NCBI RefSeq assembly: GCF_900114975.1
Contig: NZ_FOUU01000002.1
Location: 294,649 to 358,648 of the forward strand
Reading direction: 5' to 3'
Source: Thermodesulforhabdus norvegica
GTDB lineage: Bacteria; Desulfobacterota; Syntrophobacteria; Syntrophobacterales; Thermodesulforhabdaceae
DNA: 64,000 nucleotides
Shown: piece after piece, positions 52,086 through 60,943 of the stretch
Layout: each line of letters starts with the position of its first letter
How positions within the stretch are numbered: position 1 is the first letter of the stretch
Notes under the pieces: generated by a model
What the model was told of the DNA's origin: nothing
What the model saw: the letters and a program-made list of their open reading frames with translations, nothing else
Database searches by the model: none
Program-made: the position numbers and the translations under genes

Positions 52086-53570
52086 ATGAACATTTTGCTG
52101 GTTTACCCGAAAGTCAGTGAAACTTTCTGGAGCTTTACTCATGCTCTTAAAATTGTGGGTCGAAAGGCTGCTTTTCCGCCTCTTGGAGCACTTACCGTTG
52201 CGGCTATGCTACCGAAAGAGTGGAACCTGAGGCTTGTGGATATGAATGTGGAACCCCTCAGAGAACATCATATTCGCTGGGCCGATTATGTCTGGATAAG
52301 TGCGATGGTGGTTCAGAGACCTTCCACGGAAAAGGTTATCGAAATGGCTCATGCACTCGGCAGGAAGGTTGTAGGAGGAGGCCCGCTTTTCCTGTGCTTT
52401 CATCAGGAATTTCCTCAGGTGGATCATCTGATACTCGGTGAAGGCGAAGCCCTGATTCCCGAATTCGTCGAAGATCTGGCGGGCGGCAGGGCACGCAGGA
52501 TATATCAATCGGATGAACATCCGGATCTGACCAACACCCCCATTCCGGCCTGGGATCTGATAAAGATGGACCGTTATGCGACGATGAGTGTTCAGTATTC
52601 CCGGGGCTGCCCTTACGATTGCGAGTTTTGCGACATAATCGTGATGAACGGCCGTAGGCCGCGTACGAAGAGTAACGAACAGATGATTGAAGAACTCGAG
52701 GCTTTGTACAAACGGGGCTGGCGGGGATCGGTGTTCATTGTTGATGACAATTTCATAGGGCATAAGAGACGGGTAAAATCGCTGTTGAGGGATGTCGTCT
52801 CATGGCAGGCAGCTCGGGGTTATCCTTTCAGTTTTTTCACAGAAGCATCCGTCGATCTGGCAGACGATGAGGAGTTGATGGATCTGATGGTTGAGGCCGG
52901 TTTCAATAAGGTTTTCTTGGGGCTGGAAACTCCTGAAGAAGAAAGCCTTAAAGAATGCGGCAAATACCAGAACCTTAAAAGAAGTCTCTCGGAGTCGGTA
53001 CGGCGTATTCACGAACACGGTCTTGCCGTCATGGGTGGTTTTATTATCGGTTTCGATCACGACAAGCCGGATATATTCAAAAAGCAGTTCGAATTCATTC
53101 AGGAAAACGGAATAGTCACCGCCATGATCGGTCTGCTTACGGCTATTCCCACAACCAGGCTCTACAAACGACTGCAGAAAGAAGGAAGGCTTCTTTTCGA
53201 CCCCACGGGTGACAATACAGACGAAAGGGGCACGCTTAACTTCGTGACCAGGCTCGACCGAAAGTGGATAATCGAGCAGTACAACAAATTGATGAAAAAG
53301 GCCTACGAGCCCGGCAACTACTATCGACGGATTTACAGATTCCTGGAGACCTACAGACCCAGAGCAAAGAGTAAGGTGCTGTTATGCGATGTAATCGCCT
53401 TTCTTCGTTCCATATGGTTTCTGGGAATTCGAGACCGACGGGGTCTTAAGCGTCTCTACTGGAAGTCTCTCGTAAAAACCCTGCTGAAATACCCAAGATC
53501 TTTTGTTTTTACGGTGACTTACGCGATCTACGGGTATCACTTCAGGAAGCTTTTCTGGGAGTCCCGGTAG
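52086..53570 (+). CDS. B12-binding-domain radical SAM protein (DUF4070 type)
   Basis: 494 residues. Residues 1-140 form a cobalamin-binding-like Rossmann domain (MNILLVYPKVSETFW, VVGGGPLFL) but without DxHxxG. The radical SAM core has SRGCPYDCEFCDI (Cx3Cx2C) and VFIVDDNFIGHKRR, then FLGLETPEEESL. The C-terminal ~140 residues fit DUF4070. Known members with this layout include hopanoid methylases and enzymes of other secondary metabolites; substrate not predictable. GGAGACGG precedes ATG 52086. Its 3' end overlaps the convergent queH by 29 bp. Confidence 0.85.
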   Translation: MNILLVYPKVSETFWSFTHALKIVGRKAAFPPLGALTVAAMLPKEWNLRLVDMNVEPLREHHIRWADYVWISAMVVQRPSTEKVIEMAHALGRKVVGGGPLFLCFHQEFPQVDHLILGEGEALIPEFVEDLAGGRARRIYQSDEHPDLTNTPIPAWDLIKMDRYATMSVQYSRGCPYDCEFCDIIVMNGRRPRTKSNEQMIEELEALYKRGWRGSVFIVDDNFIGHKRRVKSLLRDVVSWQAARGYPFSFFTEASVDLADDEELMDLMVEAGFNKVFLGLETPEEESLKECGKYQNLKRSLSESVRRIHEHGLAVMGGFIIGFDHDKPDIFKKQFEFIQENGIVTAMIGLLTAIPTTRLYKRLQKEGRLLFDPTGDNTDERGTLNFVTRLDRKWIIEQYNKLMKKAYEPGNYYRRIYRFLETYRPRAKSKVLLCDVIAFLRSIWFLGIRDRRGLKRLYWKSLVKTLLKYPRSFVFTVTYAIYGYHFRKLFWESR

Positions 53571-54105
53571 AGGAAACCCTGTAAAAGCGCTCCTTCTCGC
53601 TGAAGATGCAGCCGCAATACTGCTGGCGGTATATGCCCGACTCCTGAGCCATGCGCTGGCCCTCTTTCCATCCGGACCTGAAGTCTTCGTAGTAGAAAGG
53701 GATTTTGTATTTTGCGGCTGCATTCTCGGCTATGTTCTTGGCCAGTTCGTGTTTCTGGCGCTTGCTGTAAAGAAGGGTCGTCGTAAAGGCGTCAAAACCG
53801 CTTTTTTTTGCCAGTCTGGCCGTGGCTTCCAGTCTCAGGGTGTAGCAGTAGGTGCATCTCTGAGACTCCCGAAAAGCAACGTTTCTCAGGAATTCTTCCA
53901 GGGGATAATCGTTTCTTATTATGACCCGGAGACCTTTTGCTTCGGCCATTTCCGTCAGCGCTTCCCGCCGTCTGAGCCACTCCGAGTAGGGATGAATGTT
54001 GGGATTGTAAAAAAAGGCCATCACTTCCCATCCGTTGGATCGGAGCTTCTCAAGGGGATAGAAAGTGCATGGACCACAGCAAACGTGAAGAAGTATCTTT
54101 TTCAT
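53542..54105 (-). CDS. queH: Epoxyqueuosine reductase QueH
   Basis: 187 residues. LHVCCGPCTFYPL, CTYCYTLRLEATA and QYCGCIFS carry the Cys-rich signatures of QueH (DUF208), the non-B12 enzyme that reduces epoxyqueuosine to queuosine in tRNA, the last step of the pathway. ATG 54105 overlaps the mpl stop by 4 bp. It is the distal gene of the queE-queC-queF-mpl-queH operon. Confidence 0.93.
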   Translation of the reverse strand: MKKILLHVCCGPCTFYPLEKLRSNGWEVMAFFYNPNIHPYSEWLRRREALTEMAEAKGLRVIIRNDYPLEEFLRNVAFRESQRCTYCYTLRLEATARLAKKSGFDAFTTTLLYSKRQKHELAKNIAENAAAKYKIPFYYEDFRSGWKEGQRMAQESGIYRQQYCGCIFSEKERFYRVSSTGTPRKAS

Positions 54106-55520
54106 CCTGCTCTGCTCCTGAAAGACCGGGACAGCTTTTCGGGGACTCCATCCATGTCGCCATTACTCATGCAGAGCACGAGATCTCCTTTTTGTAAGTA
54201 ACGCAGGCATATTGAAACAACCTCGTCTGACGATAAAGCCCAATGTGCATCTATCCTGAGATCTTTCAACCGGGCGGCCAACTCAGGCAGGTTAAGCCTG
54301 TCCTTTTCCGGCAGTTCGTTGTAATCGGGTGGTGCCTTTAATATCACTATCTCCGATCCGTCAAAAGCTTCTGCGTAAGCATCCTGAAAGTAAGCCCGTT
54401 TGCTCGTGTTGGTTCTGGGTTCGAAAATGGCAATCAGCCGTCTTTCAGGAAAGTGTGCTTTCAGTGCTTTTATGGTTTCTGTGACGGCCGTGGGGTGGTG
54501 TGCGAAGTCGTCGACCAGAATGAGATCTTCCTGAAAGACCAGTATTTCCTGACGCCTTTTCAGACCGGGATAGGTGGCGAAGCCGGGTATTGCCCTGTTG
54601 AGGTCAATTCCCAGGGCATCCAGAAGAGCCACAACTGCCAGGGCATTTAGGGCGTTGTGTTTTCCGATGAGACTCAGTGGAAAGGAGTAATGTTTGCCGT
54701 GCCCGTGGCACAGGGCCATGAAAGACATCCTTCCGTCGGCGTCCCATGACAGAATTCTCCAGTCGGCTTTCTCGGAGAGACCGTAAGTTACTACCTTTCC
54801 CCGGCAGATTTTTCTCAAGGTATCGGCGTGAGGGTCTTCATTTCTGAGAACCAGAACGCCCTCGGGGGGAATTAGCCTTACGAAACTTTCAAAGGCCTTT
54901 CTTATTGCATAGACGTCCTTGTAGATGTCGGCATGATCGAATTCTATACCCGTTACGATTGCCCCAAAGGGATTGTAGTGCAGGAACTTGGGCCTTTTAT
55001 CGAAAAAGGCCGTGTCGTATTCGTCTCCTTCTATTACGGCAAAAGGGCCGCTTCCGTGCATGTAACCTTTACCCTCTTTTTTAATGATTGCGCCGACAAA
55101 TCCCGAGGGGTCCATTCCCGCCTGATGAAGAACCCAGAGAAGCAGTGCGGCCGTGGTGCTTTTGCCGTGAGTCCCTGCTACAACAAGGCTTTTGTGATTG
55201 TTCAGCATGAAGTGGTTTATTGCCTCCGGCATGCTCATGTATGAAGTGCCGGATTGGACGATCCATCGAGCCTCTGGATTGTCCGCTCTGATTGCGTTGC
55301 CGATGACGGCCAGATCGGGGCGGATAGCACTTACATTGGCTTCAGCGTAAGGCATCCTTACGGGGATGTTTCTTGCCGTGAGAAATTCTTTCATCGGGGA
55401 ATAGAGACTTCTGTCCGAACCTGCAACGGGATAACCCTTTTCCTGTAGAAATCCCGCGAGGTTTCCCATGGCTATACCGCCTATTCCGAGCAGATAAATC
55501 GGCCGGCTCTTAATGGTCAT
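54102..55520 (-). CDS. mpl: UDP-N-acetylmuramate:L-alanyl-gamma-D-glutamyl-meso-diaminopimelate ligase
   Basis: 472 residues, Mur-ligase family. YLLGIGGIAMGNLAGFL is the N-terminal UDP-binding fold, VVAGTHGKSTTAALLLWVL the ATP loop, EGDEYDTAFFDKRPKFLHY the Mpl-typical central motif, and VDDFAHHPTAV plus FEPRTNTSK the C-terminal domain. It recycles peptidoglycan tripeptide onto UDP-MurNAc. Sitting inside the queuosine operon is unexpected but spacing is tight (16 bp after queF). GAGGAG precedes ATG 55520. Confidence 0.94.
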   Translation of the reverse strand: MTIKSRPIYLLGIGGIAMGNLAGFLQEKGYPVAGSDRSLYSPMKEFLTARNIPVRMPYAEANVSAIRPDLAVIGNAIRADNPEARWIVQSGTSYMSMPEAINHFMLNNHKSLVVAGTHGKSTTAALLLWVLHQAGMDPSGFVGAIIKKEGKGYMHGSGPFAVIEGDEYDTAFFDKRPKFLHYNPFGAIVTGIEFDHADIYKDVYAIRKAFESFVRLIPPEGVLVLRNEDPHADTLRKICRGKVVTYGLSEKADWRILSWDADGRMSFMALCHGHGKHYSFPLSLIGKHNALNALAVVALLDALGIDLNRAIPGFATYPGLKRRQEILVFQEDLILVDDFAHHPTAVTETIKALKAHFPERRLIAIFEPRTNTSKRAYFQDAYAEAFDGSEIVILKAPPDYNELPEKDRLNLPELAARLKDLRIDAHWALSSDEVVSICLRYLQKGDLVLCMSNGDMDGVPEKLSRSFRSRAG

Positions 55521-55536
55521 GACCGAATGCTCCTCT

Positions 55537-55983
55537 TTAGTCCTGCCGGATTGGCAGAGGTCTGCAGTTCTCCGGGAGCCTTCCGCTTTCCACGGCTACA
55601 TCAATGGATATCCCACCCCTTACGTTCCAGAATCCGATAACCCTGAGATAAACGGGATCAAGGGCTTCCTTGAGCCTTTTGTGAATGTAAACGGTGCCGT
55701 CTTCGTGGAAAATTCCCGTGTTTCTGAAGCTTCCGAGAAACAGCTTGAAGGACTTGCTTTCAAGGATCCACTTGCCGGGTACGTAATCCACAATGATTGT
55801 GGCGAAATCGGGCTGGCCCGTTATCGGGCAAAGGCAGGTAAATTCGGGTGCCTTCAGGCGAACCACATAGTGAACGTCGGGATGAGGGTTTTCAAAGGTT
55901 TCAAGTACGGCCTTATCGGGGTTTTCGGGTATGGATGCAGATCGGCCGAGCTGAGACAGTTCTCGCTTTACCCGTTCACTCAT
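55537..55983 (-). CDS. queF: NADPH-dependent 7-cyano-7-deazaguanine (preQ0) reductase
   Basis: 148 residues, the short single-domain QueF type. [16 protein letters not shown] holds the nucleophile Cys and the following Asp, and [16 protein letters not shown] is the QueF ES[K]S signature. It reduces preQ0 to preQ1. ATG 55983 overlaps the queC stop (ATGA) and has GAGGA upstream; the longer frame runs into queC and is rejected. Confidence 0.94.
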   Translation of the reverse strand: MSERVKRELSQLGRSASIPENPDKAVLETFENPHPDVHYVVRLKAPEFTCLCPITGQPDFATIIVDYVPGKWILESKSFKLFLGSFRNTGIFHEDGTVYIHKRLKEALDPVYLRVIGFWNVRGGISIDVAVESGRLPENCRPLPIRQD

Positions 55984-56684
55984 TTTTGTTGTTCCTCCGC
56001 ATAAATCGTTGGATCCGGTATCCCGGCTTCCTTGAATCCTTTGCGTCGCAATATACAGCTTTCGCATCTGCCACAGGCTCTTCCCTGAGGGTCCGGATCA
56101 TAGCAGGAATGTGTAAGGGCGTAATCGACACCCAGAGAGATGCCCTTGAGGATGATCTCCTTTTTGCTTAAGGAAATCAGGGGTGCGTGTATCCTGAACC
56201 TTTGTCCCTCTTCTGATCCGGCCCTTGTTCCCAGGTTCGCCACCTTTTCAAAGGCTTCTATGAACTCGGGTCGGCAGTCGGGATAGCCGGAGTAGTCCAG
56301 AGCATTTGCCCCGATAAAAATGTCGTATGCTCCCACCGTCTCGCCCCAGGCAACGGCACAGGCCAGAAAGATGGTGTTGCGGCCGGGAACATATGTAATC
56401 GGCACATTTCTCCCGATTTTGTCTTGAGGAACGTCCTTAGGGACGGGGATATCATCGGTAAGAGCAGAAGCTCCGATAAGGTGAAGTGGTATTTCCAGAA
56501 TGAGGTGTTTTTTTACGCCAAAAACACGGGCCAATCTCCGGGCCGATTGGATCTCTTTTTCATGACGCTGTCCGTAGCGAAAGGTAAGAGCGTAAAGCTC
56601 GTATCCCTGATGCTTTGCAACGGCAAGGGTTGTCGTTGAGTCAATTCCCCCGGAAAGAAGCACAACTGCTCTGGAACGGTTCAT
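55980..56684 (-). CDS. queC: 7-cyano-7-deazaguanine synthase
   Basis: 234 residues. [17 protein letters not shown] is the PP-loop of the ATP-dependent amidase/nitrile synthase. [17 protein letters not shown] and the zinc cysteines ([14 protein letters not shown]) complete it. It converts 7-carboxy-7-deazaguanine to preQ0. It begins 3 bp after queE. Confidence 0.95.
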   Translation of the reverse strand: MNRSRAVVLLSGGIDSTTTLAVAKHQGYELYALTFRYGQRHEKEIQSARRLARVFGVKKHLILEIPLHLIGASALTDDIPVPKDVPQDKIGRNVPITYVPGRNTIFLACAVAWGETVGAYDIFIGANALDYSGYPDCRPEFIEAFEKVANLGTRAGSEEGQRFRIHAPLISLSKKEIILKGISLGVDYALTHSCYDPDPQGRACGRCESCILRRKGFKEAGIPDPTIYAEEQQK

Positions 56685-56687
56685 CGT

Positions 56688-57341
56688 TTAAACTCCTTTT
56701 GCGTCAGGCGACCAGATATATTTGTGAAGTTGAAGGTTCAACCTTACCGGGATTTTATCCTTGAGTATCCACTCTGCCAGGGTTGAGGGCTCAAGGAGGC
56801 CGAAAACAGGAGAGAAGTGTATAACTCTGACAGGGGATTCTTCCAGCACCCTACGGGCCCATTGGGATGCAAAGAGGTAATCTTCGAAATTACCGATTAC
56901 GAACTTGACCTCGTCTGCGGGGTGGAGGCGCTTGAGGTTTTCATAGTCGTTTTTATGCATCATTCCGCTGGAGGGGCATTTTATATCCATGATCCGTATT
57001 GCCTTTTCGGGGATTGGGCTTATGTCCAGAGATCCGTTGGTTTCGATGAGGACGGTGTATTCCCGATCGATCAACATTTTTACCAGGCGGGGGAGCTCCT
57101 CCTGCAATAGGGGTTCTCCTCCCGTTATTTCGACCAGCTTCAGGCCCGAATCTTCCACGAAACGAAGGCAGTTACGAAGCGTCACTTTACGACCGCCGTT
57201 GCGGGCATAGAGGGTGTCGCAATAGGTGCACTTCAGGTTACATCCTGCCGTTCTGATAAAAACACAAGGCCATCCGGCAAAGGATGATTCTCCCTGTATG
57301 CTGATGAACATCTCGGAGACGAAAATCCCCGGCTCTCCCAT
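56688..57341 (-). CDS. queE: 7-carboxy-7-deazaguanine synthase (radical SAM)
   Basis: 217 residues. SIQGESSFAGWPCVFIRTAG and CNLKCTYCDT (Cx3Cx2C) mark QueE; VEITGGEPLLQ is the SAM-binding loop. It makes 7-carboxy-7-deazaguanine from 6-carboxytetrahydropterin. First gene of the queuosine operon; GGAGGG precedes ATG 57341. queD, which makes its substrate, is not in the window, and I see no preQ1 riboswitch upstream. Confidence 0.94.
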   Translation of the reverse strand: MGEPGIFVSEMFISIQGESSFAGWPCVFIRTAGCNLKCTYCDTLYARNGGRKVTLRNCLRFVEDSGLKLVEITGGEPLLQEELPRLVKMLIDREYTVLIETNGSLDISPIPEKAIRIMDIKCPSSGMMHKNDYENLKRLHPADEVKFVIGNFEDYLFASQWARRVLEESPVRVIHFSPVFGLLEPSTLAEWILKDKIPVRLNLQLHKYIWSPDAKGV

Positions 57342-57559
57342 AAAAGCCCTCCGGATCGCGGTCTACCGGCCTTTATTTACCCCGGATGTGCAAAAATTAA
57401 AGGAAAATTTGATCCATTTCCCCCATCACGGGAAAATTCCGTTCAAGAGGCCAGCAATTGAGGCAATTTTGAGGTGGGTCGTTTTTCACGAGAGGGAAAG
57501 AGAATTTTTGACCTTACCTGAGTTATGGTGGTACATGTCGTGGTTCGGAGGGTGTAGCT

Positions 57560-58516
57560 ATGGTGGAAAAGGTGGATTCGAACGGTGTCGTTCCCAGGAT
57601 AGGCTACGTATATGTGATTCTTGCGGCCGTTATGTGGGCAGTCTCCGGCACATCGGGAAAGTATCTTTTTATCCACGGTTTGACTCCCTACGATGTGGTC
57701 CAGTTGCGCCTTACCATATCTACTCCCCTGCTGGGATTGTTTCTTGCCTTCTTACGGCCTGATTTGCTCAGGATCAAAAAATCCGATGTCCTCTATTTTG
57801 CAGTCCTTGGAATTCTTGGAATGGGTATGGTTCAATTTACTTACTTTTATGCCATAAGCAAAATCAAGGTTGCCGCGGCAATTCTTCTCGAATATCTCGC
57901 TCCTGCCTTCATAACCCTTTACTCCGTGGTTATCGCCAGGGAGCGGGTAAGTTTCTACGTGTTTCTGGCCCTGGCGGGGGCAACCTTTGGGTGTTTTCTG
58001 GTCGTCGGGGGTTACGATCTCGACCTTCTTTCCATGAACAAAATGGGAATCCTTGGAGGGCTCGGTGCCGCTCTTTCTTTTGCCTGGTATTCGGTTCACG
58101 GGGAACGGGGAATGCGGCGGTACAGTCCCTGGACCGTGTTTTTTTATGCCCTTCTTTTTGCAACACTTCTCTGGAATCTTTTGCACCCACCCCTTACGGG
58201 ATTTCGCCGGGACATGAACGGCTTCATGTGGCTTCTCGTTTTATACATCGCAATCTTCGGAACTCTGGTGCCCTTTGGCCTGTATTTTCTGGGAATCAAC
58301 CTGATTCGTTCAACCCGGGCCAGCATAACGGCGACCCTTGAGCCCATTACTGCGGGTTTTGTTTCCTTTTTCTTTCTGGGAGAAAAGCTCGATATACCGC
58401 AGATTCTGGGGGGATTGATGGTTATCGGGTCCGTTATTATGTTGCAGCTGAAAAAGGAATACGACCCGGATACGCCGGCTTTAATTCGTGCTCAGCGGGA
58501 AAGGAGATCACCGTGA
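57560..58516 (+). CDS. EamA/DMT-family transporter
   Basis: 318 residues, ten hydrophobic segments in two EamA repeats. GYVYVILAAVMWAVSGTSGK starts the first repeat (TM1), and GGLGAALSFAWYSVHGERG the second, both with small-residue-rich helices. SITATLEPITAGFVSFFFLGEKL is the EamA hallmark near TM9-10, quoted here as TATLEPITAGFVSFFFLGEK. Exporter of amino acids or other metabolites; substrate unknown. GGAGGGTG precedes ATG 57560. Overlaps the next gene by 4 bp. Confidence 0.9.
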   Translation: MVEKVDSNGVVPRIGYVYVILAAVMWAVSGTSGKYLFIHGLTPYDVVQLRLTISTPLLGLFLAFLRPDLLRIKKSDVLYFAVLGILGMGMVQFTYFYAISKIKVAAAILLEYLAPAFITLYSVVIARERVSFYVFLALAGATFGCFLVVGGYDLDLLSMNKMGILGGLGAALSFAWYSVHGERGMRRYSPWTVFFYALLFATLLWNLLHPPLTGFRRDMNGFMWLLVLYIAIFGTLVPFGLYFLGINLIRSTRASITATLEPITAGFVSFFFLGEKLDIPQILGGLMVIGSVIMLQLKKEYDPDTPALIRAQRERRSP

Positions 58517-59298
58517 GAAGGCCGCTTATTGCCCTGCTTACGGATTTCGGTACCCGTGACGGCTATGTTGCCGCCATGAAGGCCGTAATTTTAAAAGGTC
58601 TCGATGATGTGGAATTTGTAGATATATCTCATGAAGTTGACCCTTTCAGGATTGAGTCTGCTGCTTACGTCCTTTATTCGGTATTCGATTTTTTCCCATC
58701 GGGTACGATTTTCCTGTGTGTTGTGGACCCCGGGGTGGGGACTGCCAGAAAGGCTCTTGCCGTGGAAGTGGGGAGGAAATATCTGGTCGGTCCCGATAAC
58801 GGTCTTTTTTCCTGGGTGTTAAAATCCGGAGGTTATAGGGCCTTCTCGCTGGAAAATGTTTCTCTTTTCAGAAGCAGCGTCAGCTCCACCTTCCACGGTC
58901 GTGATGTCTTTGCACCTGTGGCGGCTTATCTTGCCTCTGGAGGTCAAATAGATGCGGTGGGTACCGGATGTGAACCTTACATTGCCGAATGGACGGAAGT
59001 TGATCGTGGTGTTGCTGAGGTAAAAGGTCAGGTTATTCACATCGACCGCTTTGGAAACCTGATAACCAATATAAGGAAAGATTGTTTGCCGGAAGGTGTC
59101 GTGAAAAGCTCGAATTTCAGGGTCAGGGTTGGCGATAAGGCTATTGAGAGTATTGTAAATACCTATGGCGATGTTCCTGAAGGGGCTTTGTGTGCCCTCT
59201 GGGGAAGCTATGACCATCTTGAAATATCGGTGTGTTGTGGTAATGCTTCCGAGACATTGTCGGCCGGAATTGGGGATCGGGTATTTTGCAGGTGGTAA
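58513..59298 (+). CDS. SAM hydrolase/adenosyltransferase family (DUF62)
   Basis: 261 residues. LLTDFGTRDGYVAAMKAVI is the DUF62 opening with the SAM-binding Asp; VVDPGVGTARKALAVEVG, GPDNGLFSWVL and STFHGRDVFAPVAAYLA the further signatures, and HIDRFGNLITNI the C-terminal domain. Relatives cleave SAM to adenosine and methionine with water, and a few (chlorinase, fluorinase) with halide; the hydrolase reaction is the likely default. GTG 58513 overlaps the preceding stop (GTGA). Confidence 0.92.
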   Translation: MRRPLIALLTDFGTRDGYVAAMKAVILKGLDDVEFVDISHEVDPFRIESAAYVLYSVFDFFPSGTIFLCVVDPGVGTARKALAVEVGRKYLVGPDNGLFSWVLKSGGYRAFSLENVSLFRSSVSSTFHGRDVFAPVAAYLASGGQIDAVGTGCEPYIAEWTEVDRGVAEVKGQVIHIDRFGNLITNIRKDCLPEGVVKSSNFRVRVGDKAIESIVNTYGDVPEGALCALWGSYDHLEISVCCGNASETLSAGIGDRVFCRW

Positions 59299-59329
59299 AA
59301 AGCTTTATCGGTTATGCTTGCCGTTATCT

Positions 59330-59375
59330 TGAAAAATTTTTCATGTTGACACCTGATGGATCGATGGGGTAAGAA
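59330..59375 (+). promoter_or_regulatory. Putative porin promoter with adjacent palindrome
   Basis: TGAAAAATTTTTCA (59330-59343) is a perfect 14-bp palindrome. TTGACA follows at 59346-59351, with a poor -10 (TAAGAA) 18 bp further on. The porin start is another 150 bp away, a long 5' leader. Confidence 0.35.
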
Positions 59376-59527
59376 GGAGTAGCATTTTATAGACGGTGGA
59401 GTTGTGTGTGCTGAAAGGGGGTGAAATTTGGGGCTTTGGCAAGGCGCTGTTTGTAAAGAAGGGGTTGTGTTAAGTTGTGGAGATGAGGGATAGATCGGGT
59501 GTAAAAATTTAGAAGAGGAGGAAAGAG

Positions 59528-60853
59528 ATGCGTAAGTATCTGGTAATGTTGATTGCTTTGGTTGCGGCGGTGGCTATTGCCGTTCCGTCCTTCGCCGTTG
59601 AGTTCAAGTACGGTGGTATGTATCGCTGGAGAATTCACGCTAATGAGAATATGAAAGATGCCAATAGTGATCTGGACGATACTGCCAACTGGATCGATCA
59701 GCGACTGAGGTTATATTTTACTTTCGTGGGAAGCGAGAATCTTCAGCTTGTAACGAAGTGGGAAGCCGATACGCTCTGGGGTCTTGAAAAAGGTGCCGGA
59801 AGGCATGGTGGTGGTGACTGGGGTGCCGACGCCGTTAACCTGGAGATGAAGAACGTGTATCTTGACTTCATGATCCCCAACACGCCTGTCAGGGCTCTTG
59901 TGGGTGTCCAGGGTTTGAGCTATCTTGATGGTTGGATTGTAGCAGATGATGCTTCCGCTTTCGTTCTAAAGACCGCTTTTGATCCGGTAAAGGTTGAGCT
60001 GGGTTATATAGCCGGTGTTAACAGCGATCCGGTGACGGACTATAACGACATGGATGATTGGTTCCTTGCTCTGAAGTATGCGGAAGGTCCTTTCAATGCG
60101 GCGGCTGTTCTCTTCTATCAGTACGCTCATGACGCCGATTATTCCTATCCAAACAGCATTGGATATGGTGGTACGGGTGCAGTGGACAAGGAAGATAACC
60201 ACCTGGTGGATCTGGGTTTCTCTCTGGGCTATAAGATGGATTGGCTGGGAGCCAAGGTTAACTTCGTGAAGAACCTCGGCGGTTATGACATTGCCGGTAC
60301 CGATGAGGATGAGGACTACGAAGGCTGGATGGTAGAGGCGGCCCTTGATTTTTACATGGGTGCTTTTACTTTCACTCTTGGTGGCTTCTGGACCTCTGAC
60401 GATTTTGCCTATCCTGCCGGAAGGTCTCATTACTGGGCTGAAATCGCCGGTCTGGGCACACTGGACGTGAATGTTGCGGGCAATGACTGGTACACGAGCA
60501 GCTATGGTATGGGTGGTGGTCTGCCCAATCGCGGCGATTACGATGCCGGTGATGCTCCCAGAAACCTCTGGACCATCCATGCCGGCGTTGCCTGGCAGGC
60601 TCTTGATACTACCAAGGTTACCTTCAACTATTACTATCTCGGAACCGACGATGATGTTTTGGCCAACGAGGCCACCGATGAGTACGATGACAGCATTGGT
60701 CACGAACTGGATCTCTACATCGATCATAAGCTTATGGATGGTCTGACGCTCCGTCTCGTAGGCGCTTACCTCATCGGTGATGACGCTCTTTCGACCAACG
60801 AAGAAGACGACAACATCTACGAGGTCGGTGCTCGGTTGCTCTGGAAGTTCTAG
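59528..60853 (+). CDS. Outer-membrane porin-like beta-barrel protein
   Basis: 441 residues. A classic signal peptide (MRKYLVMLIALVAAVAIAVP then SFA, likely cleaved after residue 23) is followed by alternating amphipathic strands (QRLRLYFTFVG, LQLVTKWEA, LRLVGAYLI) and ends ARLLWKF, with the C-terminal Phe used for BamA recognition. Many Asp/Glu-rich, Gly-rich turns suggest long surface loops. It probably forms a channel for anions, sugars or small organics. GAGGAGG stands before ATG 59528. It is followed by a strong terminator and is therefore monocistronic, as expected for an abundant protein. Confidence 0.82.
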   Translation: MRKYLVMLIALVAAVAIAVPSFAVEFKYGGMYRWRIHANENMKDANSDLDDTANWIDQRLRLYFTFVGSENLQLVTKWEADTLWGLEKGAGRHGGGDWGADAVNLEMKNVYLDFMIPNTPVRALVGVQGLSYLDGWIVADDASAFVLKTAFDPVKVELGYIAGVNSDPVTDYNDMDDWFLALKYAEGPFNAAAVLFYQYAHDADYSYPNSIGYGGTGAVDKEDNHLVDLGFSLGYKMDWLGAKVNFVKNLGGYDIAGTDEDEDYEGWMVEAALDFYMGAFTFTLGGFWTSDDFAYPAGRSHYWAEIAGLGTLDVNVAGNDWYTSSYGMGGGLPNRGDYDAGDAPRNLWTIHAGVAWQALDTTKVTFNYYYLGTDDDVLANEATDEYDDSIGHELDLYIDHKLMDGLTLRLVGAYLIGDDALSTNEEDDNIYEVGARLLWKF

Positions 60854-60884
60854 CCGGCGTTGTTGAAGTTCAGGTTGCCTATTA

Positions 60885-60916
60885 CCCCGGTGGGGTTAAG
60901 CCTCCACCGGGGTTTT
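60885..60916 (+). terminator. Rho-independent terminator after the porin gene
   Basis: CCCCGGTGG and CCACCGGGG form a perfect stem with a GGGTTAAGCCT-type loop, followed by TTTT. Confidence 0.85.
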
Positions 60917-60943
60917 GTTATGCCCAGCCCCAGGAGGAATTTT

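Noticed and set aside
57342-57559. preQ1 riboswitch before queE
   Set aside because: No aptamer-like hairpin with A-rich tail is visible in this gap on the minus strand.
59966-60727. 253-codon frame on the minus strand inside the porin gene
   Set aside because: The opposite strand has a signal peptide and beta-barrel pattern; the shadow shows only low-complexity Ile/Val.
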